Below, piece after piece: positions 45,737 to 53,377 of a stretch of 64,000 bases of DNA. How positions within the stretch are numbered: position 1 is the first letter of the stretch; each line of letters starts with the position of its first letter. The DNA lies in NCBI RefSeq assembly GCF_000820225.1, contig NZ_CDDK01000040.1:86213-150212 (forward strand), in the 5' to 3' direction. The notes below the pieces were generated by a model, which was not told the DNA's origin, did not search any database, and saw nothing but the letters and a program-made list of their open reading frames with translations. A program made the translations under genes and the position numbers. The DNA comes from Aeromonas veronii bv. veronii. GTDB taxonomy: Bacteria; Pseudomonadota; Gammaproteobacteria; Enterobacterales; Aeromonadaceae.

Positions 45737-46312
45737 TTAGTGCCACTGGGGGTTGGCTTTGTAGAGCTTGTCAGTGAAGGTGCGGAGTGCTTTGAACTGT
45801 ATCCACTCAACTGGTGCGCAGGAGTTCCACGGCACTGGCAGGTCGAACAGGCGCTCAAGTAGCTGGAGCATGAAGAGATAGGAGTAATCTGTCTTAGTCG
45901 CCTTGGCCAACTTGAAATAGTTCTCCTCAAGCAGGTGAACACCCTGACGACTACACCGAAGATCCCAAAACACCTCCCAAGCATCAGCAACAGGGTTTGA
46001 CCTGGTGGTGGTCTTTGCAGGAGAGGAAAGAGGCAAATCAACCTGCTTATGGAGATGGCCAGATTCTGGGGCAGGAGACGAAGTTGCGGGTTGCCCTGGC
46101 TGTTGGCGTGATACCTTCTCGATCATCGCGTGATGCCAAGCCAGATACCTGACGGCTAAGGCCGTGCGGCGTTCTATGGCCATTTGGCCGTTCTCCATGC
46201 GTACAACGGTGTTACGGGCAACGGCCAGCTCGTCAGCCATGCGCTGTTGTGACCACTCAAGGCGGGACCGTATGTCTTTCAGTTCTACGGCGCTCAAGGT
46301 CAAATCGTCCAT
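45737..46312 (-). CDS. XRE/Cro-CI-type phage regulator
   Basis: A 191-residue protein with an N-terminal helix-turn-helix (DIRSRLEWSQQRMADELAVA...VVRMENGQ, residues ~12-42) and a long C-terminal part ending FKALRTFTDKLYKANPQWH that I do not recognise. The start at 46312 is fixed by AAGGAGGAAACATG; a longer upstream frame crosses the operators and is rejected. Two copies of TGCAACATCATGTTGCA flank its promoter, so it is probably autoregulated and the likely binder of that motif. Confidence 0.82.
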   Translation of the reverse strand: MDDLTLSAVELKDIRSRLEWSQQRMADELAVARNTVVRMENGQMAIERRTALAVRYLAWHHAMIEKVSRQQPGQPATSSPAPESGHLHKQVDLPLSSPAKTTTRSNPVADAWEVFWDLRCSRQGVHLLEENYFKLAKATKTDYSYLFMLQLLERLFDLPVPWNSCAPVEWIQFKALRTFTDKLYKANPQWH

Positions 46313-46328
46313 GTTTCCTCCTTGTTGG

Positions 46329-46392
46329 TGCAACATCATGTTGCATACATTGATTATAGTTTGAGCTGTTTGTAATGCAACATCATGTTGCA
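46329..46392 (-). promoter_or_regulatory. Promoter of the XRE gene framed by two identical 17-bp palindromes
   Basis: TGCAACATCATGTTGCA occurs exactly at 46329-46345 and 46376-46392 (centres 47 bp apart). Between them, on the minus strand, TATAAT (complement at 46353-46358) forms a perfect -10, and TTGCAT inside the second copy can act as -35 with a 16-bp spacer. One palindrome thus covers the -35 and the other lies just before the ribosome site, a classical repressible layout. Confidence 0.72.
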
Positions 46393-46480
46393 CTTTCTTT
46401 TTGAATGTCCGTGTTTTGGCTACGGGCGGGAGCAACGCTACACGAGGCGATTTATTTTGGGGGAGGGTGTCCTCGGGGAG

Positions 46481-46599
46481 CGCCGCTGCGCGGGGAAACG
46501 CCAGCGGTGGTGCTGCTGGCCCGCGCGGCGGCGGGCCTACGGCCACTGGCAAAATGAAATCGTGCTGAGAAGCCAGGGGACGCGTTGGAGGGACGCGTC
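46481..46599. other. GC-rich multi-hairpin segment after zot
   Basis: The 307-bp gap 46313-46619 holds, beyond the operators, a dense set of inverted repeats. They are CCGCTG (46483-46488)/CAGCGG (46502-46507), GGCCCGC (46518-46524)/GCGGGCC (46531-46537) and GACGCGT (46579-46585)/ACGCGTC (46593-46599). The middle one is wrapped by GGTGG/CCACT arms. By position after gene I, the place of the packaging signal in filamentous phages, it is a candidate packaging signal or replication origin. Confidence 0.45.
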
Positions 46600-46619
46600 A
46601 CACTTGGACGGGGTGAATG

Positions 46620-47756
46620 CTACAAAGCCTTTTCAACTGATCCCGCAACGCCTGCGGTCAAACTATCCTTCTTGCCTGACGGTATGGTGTTGCGCTCACG
46701 GATGAGCATGGTCACTTTGCCTTTGGTGATAACCAAGCCGTAGGACTTCATGACGACAGTCCAGCCCAACTGGGTGAGGTCTCCCGAACGCCATGTCGTT
46801 ATGTTGTTGTCCTTGTCGTCCCACACCTCGATCCATGCATCCAGCAAATGGCCGTTGACGATGGTCTGAGAGGTCAGAACAGGCTTGCCGGATTCAAGGG
46901 TCTGAGTGAAGAGATCATCGACCTTGGGTTTCGGGGGCGGCTCCGGCCTTGGTGCTGGTTGCCCAGGTGAACTGGGTGATGCAACTTCATGTTGCTGTGC
47001 CTCCTGCTTGGACAAGTCTTCGGCCCCCGTCTTGCTGTTGAAGTTGAGCATTGTATCGACAGCGAACCAGAGGCCACCGATGAACAGCAGGGCAGCGATA
47101 GGGAGCCCGTACTTGAACTTGGCGGACTTGAAGATATTCGTTCGGTCATCTTCATAAACCCCCATTTCATTGTCTTCTGAGGTGGTGCTGGCGTAGCTGC
47201 CGAAATACTTGGGGTCATACTGCCGGATGCCGCCTGTGAGCTTCTCGAACTCGATACGGCTACGCTGGCCGTCTGCCCTGAGGGAACCACTGTAGGCAGT
47301 CCAAGAGTAGCGTTTGGCTTGGCCTACGGCGTCGAGCTTCTTGAAGACGAACTTCTTGTCGATACGGTTGCGCCACATGCTGTGGACATCGTTGAGGTTC
47401 TGACCCATCAACACGATATCAAGGCCACGGTGGCGGTGTTCTGTTATCAATTGGATGATCGGGTCAGGTAATTTTTGCCGACCAGAGGGCCAGAAGTTCT
47501 GGCTCTCATCGATGATAACGAGGCTTTTGTCGCGAACGTGTTCGTGGATGGCCGGCACCTGCTCACGGGTGATCTGCCTGAGCTGTTCTTGGCACTCCTC
47601 AAGGGTTATCTCGGCCAGCTCGGCAATCTTCTCGTAATTCAGGCCCTCGATATAGGCATCCACGGTGCGACCATCCTTGAGTCGCGGAATAATATGGGAC
47701 ACCAATGCTTCATAGCTTTTACCGGAGCCCGGCAATCCCTCATGAAATATCAGCAT
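46620..47756 (-). CDS. Zot / pI morphogenesis ATPase
   Basis: A 378-residue inner-membrane assembly protein. Walker A is GLPGSGKS (7-14) and Walker B is LVIIDE (79-84). A single membrane segment, YGLPIAALLFIGGLWFAVDT, spans ~216-235. A Pro/Glu-rich linker and a periplasmic C-terminal part that should contact the outer-membrane secretin follow. In filamentous phages this protein drives virion extrusion. Homology to the cholera zonular-occludens toxin is domain-level only. One copy of the dispersed palindrome (46980-46996) lies inside the gene in the linker region. Confidence 0.92.
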   Translation of the reverse strand: MLIFHEGLPGSGKSYEALVSHIIPRLKDGRTVDAYIEGLNYEKIAELAEITLEECQEQLRQITREQVPAIHEHVRDKSLVIIDESQNFWPSGRQKLPDPIIQLITEHRHRGLDIVLMGQNLNDVHSMWRNRIDKKFVFKKLDAVGQAKRYSWTAYSGSLRADGQRSRIEFEKLTGGIRQYDPKYFGSYASTTSEDNEMGVYEDDRTNIFKSAKFKYGLPIAALLFIGGLWFAVDTMLNFNSKTGAEDLSKQEAQQHEVASPSSPGQPAPRPEPPPKPKVDDLFTQTLESGKPVLTSQTIVNGHLLDAWIEVWDDKDNNITTWRSGDLTQLGWTVVMKSYGLVITKGKVTMLIRERNTIPSGKKDSLTAGVAGSVEKAL

Positions 47757-47797
47757 GTTAAGACTCCATTTAACATAATAAAACCGTCACGCAGTTA

Positions 47798-48130
47798 TCA
47801 CCACTGGAACAATGTTGCCACTTTACGAACCAGCCGGAAGGCGACACCCATCGATATAAACAGGAACGCCTGCGCTATCCCCGACATATTCAGGAAGTAG
47901 ACAACATCCGAGGGAATGTAGTTAAAGAGATCCTGCAAGCTGTATTGCAAGAAATCCGGCATAGGGATACTCGATATAACGAACCGTATCCCCTCCAATA
48001 GCTTTTCCAACGTGGTCAGCAGAATATCCTCGAACCACTGGAATATGGCCTGAAAGAACTTCACCACCCACATGATGAAGCTCTCAATCATATCCTTGAG
48101 CCAGTTCCTGAACGAATTAAGCAATTCCAT
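47798..48130 (-). CDS. Minor coat protein pVI-like (DUF2523 type)
   Basis: A 110-residue hydrophobic protein with three predicted membrane-associated helices (IESFIMWVVKFFQAIFQWF, LEGIRFVISSIPMPDFLQ, IAQAFLFISMGVAFRLVRKV) and no signal peptide. Size, hydrophobic pattern and position between pIII- and pI-like genes match pVI of filamentous phages, which caps the virion end with pIII. It starts 11 bp after the pIII-like stop. Confidence 0.82.
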   Translation of the reverse strand: MELLNSFRNWLKDMIESFIMWVVKFFQAIFQWFEDILLTTLEKLLEGIRFVISSIPMPDFLQYSLQDLFNYIPSDVVYFLNMSGIAQAFLFISMGVAFRLVRKVATLFQW

Positions 48131-48141
48131 GGATTGTATCC

Positions 48142-49749
48142 TTAGTCCAGCAGGGCAATTCTAAAAGCGGCATAAAGCCCTAATAGCTTCACGCACAGCG
48201 CGATTATTTCGAATATCTTTTGCAGGTCGGCATTACAGAACACATCGAACACCAGACTTCCACCACCTACGCCGCCAATCTCCGGCACATCGATACTGAA
48301 CTGGGGACACGTACCCGCGCCCATATCGACTTTGAAGAAGTCACCGATGGACGAGAACAGCGGCAACTGATTCATGGCTGTAACATGATGTTGCATCACG
48401 GTGCCGTAGTTACGTTGCCCCCAGTCGTTGGGATTGGGGTTAACCGAGTTCGGGTCGGTCTTGATGTTTGTATCGCCCGGGGGGAGGGGCTCTTGGCCTT
48501 CTCCCTCTTCACCCTTCTCAATGGCGTCTTTGATGGCATCCAACTTGGTGCCGAGCTGGGCGTTACCATCCTTGATGGCGTTGGCCGTCTGTATCTGGCC
48601 CATGCTGGCCCCTGCGCTGCCCTGTGAACTGGCGAGCTGTGACTCATAAATCTGTTTCTGGATATCCTTGCCGACCTCTTGAATGACCTTACCCATGGCG
48701 GCGTTCTGCTCGGAGGTCGCCTTGATCTCTTTGTTGCTGGTCTCGGCTATCTTGTTGACGACATCGTTAAGCGTGGCCGTGCCCGTTGCGCCTGAGGTGG
48801 TGTTACCAAGGGCATCGCTAACAGCGCCGTCGAGGTTGTTCTGGGCGTCATTGGTTGAATCTGATGAGCCTGGGGGCGTGACTGGGGTATCTACACCCGC
48901 AGATGATGAATCCTCTGCATCACCGTTGGTCTGTATGGGACAGTTCTCGCCTGTGAACTGAATGACCCCCGACCAGACATTGGGGTTTGAGCCAAGGTTG
49001 ATGGCACCGCCTACCGACTTAACAGAGCATTGCCCATAACAGGTAATTTTGACTGAGCCAAAATTGCTTGTGAAATAACTGACGGGCTCGTCTGGTGTGC
49101 CATAGGTATTACCCGCGATGCCTTCACATATCGGACGGCAGAATTCTTTGCCTGTTATTGCGTTGGTGTCTTTGACAGAGCCCAGCAAACACTGAAGTGG
49201 TTTCTTTTCACAGACAGTTGCGCCGTTTACAACTTTAGGCCCCATAGTGAATTTTGGTTGCCCTGGGGGCGGGCATGAATACGAGGTGAAAGCACCAGTC
49301 TTGGTCAAAGCGCCCCAATAATAACAGCCGCCATCCTTATCGCAGGCAGTCCACTTAATTTGTGATGATGTATCCGATTGAATTGCGCCAATGGTATACG
49401 GGGCTCCAGCAGGGCTATATAGATTCGCCAGAGCGTAAACAATATACGCCTTGCACTCTTCGATGGTTTTTCCATTGGTGTAATGACCAGAGGATATACT
49501 ACAAACCCCACGATAATCCGTAGTCTTGTGAGCCGGAACAGATTCAGCCGCGTGGGCATAATTGCCAATGGCCAGCGTAAGCATTCCCAGCGCAATAGAG
49601 CCGAACACGATATAGAGGGCCCACTTGAACAGGCGGAGAATGAGCTTAAAGAAATTCAGCGGGTTGATGCAGTACATCAATGCCTTGAGGGTCTTCTTGG
49701 TTATCCAGCGCCAGTTAATGGCGCGAATTGTTTCCCGATATGATCGCAT
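48142..49749 (-). CDS. Adsorption protein pIII / TspB-like
   Basis: A 535-residue minor coat protein. A positively charged N-terminus is followed by a membrane/signal segment (~43-64, ALYIVFGSIALGMLTLAIG) with a likely cleavage at YAHA/AE. The secreted domain is rich in Cys pairs (~80-260). A Ser/Asn/Gly-rich low-complexity linker (~270-300), an alanine-rich helical region and a C-terminal membrane anchor (IIALCVKLLGLYAAFRIALL) follow. This is the layout of pIII/TspB receptor-binding proteins, which bind the host pilus and set host range. Its 5' end overlaps the 26-residue ORF. A palindrome copy lies at 48379-48395. Confidence 0.85.
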   Translation of the reverse strand: MRSYRETIRAINWRWITKKTLKALMYCINPLNFFKLILRLFKWALYIVFGSIALGMLTLAIGNYAHAAESVPAHKTTDYRGVCSISSGHYTNGKTIEECKAYIVYALANLYSPAGAPYTIGAIQSDTSSQIKWTACDKDGGCYYWGALTKTGAFTSYSCPPPGQPKFTMGPKVVNGATVCEKKPLQCLLGSVKDTNAITGKEFCRPICEGIAGNTYGTPDEPVSYFTSNFGSVKITCYGQCSVKSVGGAINLGSNPNVWSGVIQFTGENCPIQTNGDAEDSSSAGVDTPVTPPGSSDSTNDAQNNLDGAVSDALGNTTSGATGTATLNDVVNKIAETSNKEIKATSEQNAAMGKVIQEVGKDIQKQIYESQLASSQGSAGASMGQIQTANAIKDGNAQLGTKLDAIKDAIEKGEEGEGQEPLPPGDTNIKTDPNSVNPNPNDWGQRNYGTVMQHHVTAMNQLPLFSSIGDFFKVDMGAGTCPQFSIDVPEIGGVGGGSLVFDVFCNADLQKIFEIIALCVKLLGLYAAFRIALLD

Positions 49750-49795
49750 ATGCCAGCACCAACCCTGTGATGAACATTATGGGAGCCCAAATCAT
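49715..49795 (-). CDS. 26-residue hydrophobic protein, pVII/pIX-like
   Basis: A very short frame encoding MIWAPIMFITGLVLAYAII followed by SGNNSRH. It is a single membrane helix with a short polar tail, the shape of the tip proteins pVII and pIX. It has a clear ribosome site (GAGAGGA, 7 bp before the ATG) and lies directly after the pVIII terminator. It overlaps the first 12 codons of the pIII-like gene in another frame, which would couple their translation. Family identity cannot be proven from 26 residues. Confidence 0.6.
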   Translation of the reverse strand: MIWAPIMFITGLVLAYAIISGNNSRH

Positions 49796-49810
49796 GGCGT
49801 CCTCTCCAAT

Positions 49811-49838
49811 GAAAAAGGGGCAGCGATGGCCGCCCCTT
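49811..49838 (-). terminator. Terminator between pVIII and pIII genes
   Basis: Stem AAGGGGC...GC (from 49815) / GC.GCCCCTT (to 49837) with a GATG loop; A5 at 49812-49816 reads as a U-run on the minus strand. It matches the strong terminator placed after gene VIII in f1, which keeps coat-protein mRNA abundant. Confidence 0.8.
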
Positions 49839-49855
49839 GTGGTTGCAACATGGTG

Positions 49856-50095
49856 TTACTTACTGCCAGCCAGGCTCTGGATTTTACGCCAGCCCCAGAT
49901 GGCCGCCGCCAAACCAGCCTTGGACAGACCAACAGCGGCCACGAACCCGAGCAGGGCAGCAACAGCGGCCAGCACCACAGTTTGAACACCGGATACATCA
50001 AAACCACCTTCACCAGCAGCATTGGCAACGCCAGCGGCCAGCAGCATGGAGGCGATGATGGTCATTTTCGGGGCATTACGGATCATGTTTTTCAT
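49856..50095 (-). CDS. Major coat protein pVIII
   Basis: A 79-residue precursor. The signal peptide MKNMIRNAPKMTIIASMLLA ends with cleavage at VANA/AGEG (~residue 27), leaving a mature protein of ~52 residues. It has an acidic/polar N-terminus, a membrane helix VVLAAVAALLGFVAAVGL and a basic C-terminus (WGWRKIQSLAGSK) for DNA contact, exactly the pVIII plan. ATG at 50095 is preceded by AAGGAA. A longer frame upstream is part of the preceding gene region and is rejected. A strong terminator follows. Confidence 0.92.
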   Translation of the reverse strand: MKNMIRNAPKMTIIASMLLAAGVANAAGEGGFDVSGVQTVVLAAVAALLGFVAAVGLSKAGLAAAIWGWRKIQSLAGSK

Positions 50096-50106
50096 GTGAT
50101 ATTCCT

Positions 50107-50352
50107 TCATCTCATACCAGTAATTGAGGCCAGTCTGTCCCATGCCCATGAGGCGTAGTAAACAGAGATAACCCCTGTGAAAGAGGCGGCCATGATGGCC
50201 CCCAAAGTCCCATAGCCCACGGTTGCAGGGTCGAGCCAAGCAGCCATGGATGCTATGTCATGTTGCTCGACCAGATACGCGCCTTGGCACTGGTCAAGCG
50301 CCACATTGGCGACTTGCAAGAAGCCGTCAGCCGTTACCTGGACGCAGCGCAT
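50107..50352 (-). CDS. Small membrane protein between pV and pVIII genes
   Basis: An 81-residue protein with one predicted membrane helix (~48-68, TLGAIMAASFTGVISVYYAS) after a polar N-terminus containing two Cys. It starts by overlapping the pV-like stop (TAATG). In f1 this slot holds genes VII and IX; this protein is longer, so it may be a minor coat or assembly protein. No further function can be read. A weak palindrome copy lies at 50251-50267. Confidence 0.7.
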   Translation of the reverse strand: MRCVQVTADGFLQVANVALDQCQGAYLVEQHDIASMAAWLDPATVGYGTLGAIMAASFTGVISVYYASWAWDRLASITGMR

Positions 50353-50663
50353 TAGTTACCCTTCTTCTCAGGTGAGGGGAGGGCGAACAGGCGGAAGCCG
50401 TTGAAGGTCTTGTGCAAGCCGCCGTTGCCCGCGTAGCTGTTGTCCACGTATTCGAGTTGCAGGTTGACCTTGCGGCCGACCATGTTGGCCAGCTCAACGT
50501 GATAGTTGGCTTTGACCTGTTCCTCGCTCAGGCTGAACTCGATGACAGCGGTGGGCTTGGTGGTCATGAATTTCACAGTACCGATTTGCACATCGATGTC
50601 GTTGCGCTTACGGGTACTCAGCACGATGTCGTCGGCATCGAGGATGGTTCCTACAATTTCCAT
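50352..50663 (-). CDS. Single-stranded DNA-binding protein pV-like
   Basis: A 103-residue beta-rich protein (MEIVGTILDADDIVLSTRKR...) of the size and position of the phage ssDNA-binding protein, directly after Rep and before the coat genes. In the family it coats the displaced plus strand for packaging. The sequence itself shows no diagnostic motif that I can name, so the call leans on order and fold expectation. Confidence 0.7.
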   Translation of the reverse strand: MEIVGTILDADDIVLSTRKRNDIDVQIGTVKFMTTKPTAVIEFSLSEEQVKANYHVELANMVGRKVNLQLEYVDNSYAGNGGLHKTFNGFRLFALPSPEKKGN

Positions 50664-50705
50664 ATTCGTTATCTCCGGTTGTTTGGTTTGGTAAAGACAG
50701 GACAG

Positions 50706-52883
50706 TTAATGACACGGGTCCAAGCCGCCGCCGGGCGGCTCGCACCCCAGAGGGGGCCCCGCGAGGCGCTCGTCGTCGGAAAACAGGAGCCATGCGCGGG
50801 ACTGGTAATCACAAATGGCCATCTGGCGGAGGGCCTCATACTCTTCGTATTCCATGTAGGCGTAAGCCTTCTCGTCGCGCATAACCTCGAACTGGTCGCG
50901 AACGCCTTCCATGGTCTTCCGGCAGGCCGCTTCCCATTTCTCCTTGGAGGTCACAAGCCATTCTTTGGCGCGGGTGAGCATGAAAATGTTCGCGTACATC
51001 AACCCCATGGCGCGGGCAGGCGCATCGTCGCCGTACTGGGTCTTGCTGCGCGGGGTATGGAGGGCAACGCCGTCCTCGTCACAGAGCAGCTTCATGGTCT
51101 CAGGGATGCCGTAGTGAACGCGCACGGTCTGGTCGTTGCGACGAACTTGAACGCCGCCCATGGCGCAACAGAACGCGGCCCAGTCTCCCGCGTCAGCGGC
51201 TTTGCGGACGTTTTCGAGCGCGAAGTGCTGCTCTTTGGTGAGTTGTTGGAACATAGGGTCTTCCATATCGAGTTCGTCGCGGATGGTGCGGAACTCGCGC
51301 CATGCAGTGACTGAGGGACCGCCAATCTGTTGGAACTGGCGGATACGGTTATCGGATTTCCACGCGTCAACGCGGGCGGCAGTGTCAACGGCCTTGGCTC
51401 GTTTTCCGGCTTCGTGGTCGAGGCCAACAGCGAAGCCGTCGATATTCTTAGCCACGTACTTGGAGCAGTAGCCCACGGCGGAACCCTTGCGCGGGTCGAT
51501 GAAGACCACTTTGAAGCGATGCTGCTTGGCGCCTGGCTCATTACCGGAGTCAGCCAGCATCTGGGCGCGGCAGATAGCGATGTACTGTTTGGCCTGCTGG
51601 GTTGTCATGAACAGGACAGCGTGCCAGTGGGGCGTACCATCGTGGTGAGGTTCGGCGAACCGGAAGCCGTACGGCTTGATTTCAGCCTCTCCGGCGCGTT
51701 TGCGAATGTTGTTCCAGCAGTTGGTCAGCCATGCTTGGGCGTCACGCACGGACGGGCGGCCCGCCTCGATCCATTTCTGGTTCTGCTGGCCATTGCGGTG
51801 AACCGAGTGGAAACGGCTGGGACACGTAAAGGTGAGGAAGATTGCAACATGACGTTGCTCTTTGGCGCACTGCTCGAAGCCGGACAAGCGGGTCATCAGC
51901 TCGGCCCGACGGTTCTTGGGGTTGCTGACGCTGGCGTCTACGGCGTCTTTCATGCTTACCGCGTCGAATACATCCTTCGCATTGTGCGCCACAAGCGCAG
52001 ACAAGGTTTCATCATTGCGAGCACGACGGAAAGCCCGGCGAGCAACTGAAAGATCCGTTGTATAGGCTGCCATTCTTGCGCTGACCAAGGCATACCCTCT
52101 GGAAACGTCATAGAGGCGCTTAGCAGCAACAGAACGAATGCGGCGACGTACCCAATCCATAGCAGACCAGCGATTGAGGGTAGGATAAGGATCTCGCTCT
52201 TGGTCAGGTGTGGGCTTAGCCACAGGTGAAAGGCCATACTCATGAGCCAATCCAATAGTAAGGCGCAGGGCAATGAAATCAGCCCGAGTAGCAGCCAGGC
52301 GGCCCACGTACTCGGCAAATCGGGTTGCAAAGATATCAACAGATTCGTCATCAGCAGAAAAACGAAACTCGCCAAGTTCGCCCCTAACAGAAAGAGCGCT
52401 ATCGAGTTGACGTATGGACTCATTAGCAGCTTGGACACCCAGTAACGCATTACGCGATTGATAGACATGTGTGAACCACCCAGTGCAAGCAGGGTGACGC
52501 AGGATTACGCGCTCCCGCAGTTTGGCATCTTCGGCACCACCAATCGGCAGGGCCGCGAATTTGTCCGCTTGAGCCTCGGGGCTGAACGGGGTAGGGGAGG
52601 AACGCAGCACCGGAGCAGGTTCCTCGACTTGCGGTTTCCACCACTTGTTTGCAACATCAAGTTGCACATCATTCTCTTGTGCCCACTGTTCGCGCAGCAT
52701 GGCCATGTAGGCCGGAGAGCTGCGAAGGGCCATCAGATAATCTTCACCCTTGAGGCCAGCGAGGGAAGGGGAGCGACTACGCTTGGCGGCAACCGCAGAA
52801 CGGGAGCCGTCAAGGCTGCGCTGGGCGGCGTAGGAGGTGAATGTCATGGAAGAGCCAAGAGTGCCGTTGCGGGAGGTGATCAT
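50706..52883 (-). CDS. Replication initiator, P2 gpA-type HUH endonuclease
   Basis: A 725-residue rolling-circle initiator of the phage GPA family. The HUH metal motif is in GTPHWHAVLF (~416-420), and two candidate nucleophile tyrosines are in GYCSKYVAKN (~470 and 474, Y-x3-Y). An upstream ATIFLTFT-type motif reads VAIFLTFTCPSRFHS (~345). It nicks the plus-strand origin and drives strand displacement. Such two-Tyr initiators are typical of P2-like phages and phiX174, and occur in some inoviruses; f1 itself uses another type. Two dispersed palindrome copies (51843-51859, 52650-52666) lie inside. It overlaps the upstream gene by 4 bases (ATGA). Confidence 0.9.
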   Translation of the reverse strand: MITSRNGTLGSSMTFTSYAAQRSLDGSRSAVAAKRSRSPSLAGLKGEDYLMALRSSPAYMAMLREQWAQENDVQLDVANKWWKPQVEEPAPVLRSSPTPFSPEAQADKFAALPIGGAEDAKLRERVILRHPACTGWFTHVYQSRNALLGVQAANESIRQLDSALSVRGELGEFRFSADDESVDIFATRFAEYVGRLAATRADFIALRLTIGLAHEYGLSPVAKPTPDQERDPYPTLNRWSAMDWVRRRIRSVAAKRLYDVSRGYALVSARMAAYTTDLSVARRAFRRARNDETLSALVAHNAKDVFDAVSMKDAVDASVSNPKNRRAELMTRLSGFEQCAKEQRHVAIFLTFTCPSRFHSVHRNGQQNQKWIEAGRPSVRDAQAWLTNCWNNIRKRAGEAEIKPYGFRFAEPHHDGTPHWHAVLFMTTQQAKQYIAICRAQMLADSGNEPGAKQHRFKVVFIDPRKGSAVGYCSKYVAKNIDGFAVGLDHEAGKRAKAVDTAARVDAWKSDNRIRQFQQIGGPSVTAWREFRTIRDELDMEDPMFQQLTKEQHFALENVRKAADAGDWAAFCCAMGGVQVRRNDQTVRVHYGIPETMKLLCDEDGVALHTPRSKTQYGDDAPARAMGLMYANIFMLTRAKEWLVTSKEKWEAACRKTMEGVRDQFEVMRDEKAYAYMEYEEYEALRQMAICDYQSRAWLLFSDDERLAGPPLGCEPPGGGLDPCH

Positions 52884-53251
52884 TTGCTGGCACCAACGAG
52901 ATCAGCAAAGCGGGACTGGCCATCTGGATAAACCATGTACAGGCTTGAAGCGCGACCGATAAGGGCCTCAAAATGAGCCAGTGAATCAGCCTCATTCGTA
53001 AAGCACTTGTTGTACGGCTTGCCGTCTTCTTTCCAAACGACAATGTACTCATAGGCAGGTTTCCAAGCGGCATTGACGCCGATAACCCCATTTATCGGCG
53101 ATGGCTCGGGCAGTTCGTCTACCCACTCGGGGTCGAGCTGGATATCACCGTCGAGGATCAAAAGGTCAGAGCAAGCCTGACAGCCTGCGCCGTTACACTG
53201 TTGGCACACGTGGTAAACCGGTACTTGTTGCTGTAGGGTCTGCGCTTCCAT
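52880..53251 (-). CDS. Hypothetical phage protein with a small Cys cluster
   Basis: A 123-residue protein. The N-terminus carries CQQCNGAGCQAC (residues ~16-27), a DnaJ-like zinc-binding motif; the rest is acidic and then mixed alpha/beta (YEYIVVWKEDGKPYNKCF). It is the first gene of the rep operon and coupled to rep by ATGA. A role in replication control or as an accessory to Rep is possible, but only from position. Confidence 0.7.
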   Translation of the reverse strand: MEAQTLQQQVPVYHVCQQCNGAGCQACSDLLILDGDIQLDPEWVDELPEPSPINGVIGVNAAWKPAYEYIVVWKEDGKPYNKCFTNEADSLAHFEALIGRASSLYMVYPDGQSRFADLVGASK

Positions 53252-53284
53252 GGCACTCGCTCACTAAGTGGTAAGTTCGAGTGA

Positions 53285-53313
53285 TTTATATGTGAGACGC
53301 TAACTTATTACAA
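53285..53313 (-). promoter_or_regulatory. Promoter of the phage rep/structural operon
   Basis: On the minus strand TTGTAA (complement 53308-53313), 17 bp, TATAAA (complement 53285-53290); the predicted start is near 53278, 27 bp before the first ATG. In the same 126-bp divergent gap, GTTTG-A-CAAAC near 53350-53360 is a short palindrome, a possible operator for the plus-strand regulator. Confidence 0.6.
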
Positions 53314-53377
53314 CGTATGGAATGTGAGCAGAATTGCTGTGGTAAGATTTGTTTGACAAACACATGAGGATGGAAAA

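Noticed and set aside
50412-52049. Plus-strand frames opposite the phage rep gene (300 and 239 codons)
   Set aside because: Phage gene order is consistently on the minus strand here, and HUH/Tyr motifs confirm rep; the plus frames show no motif.
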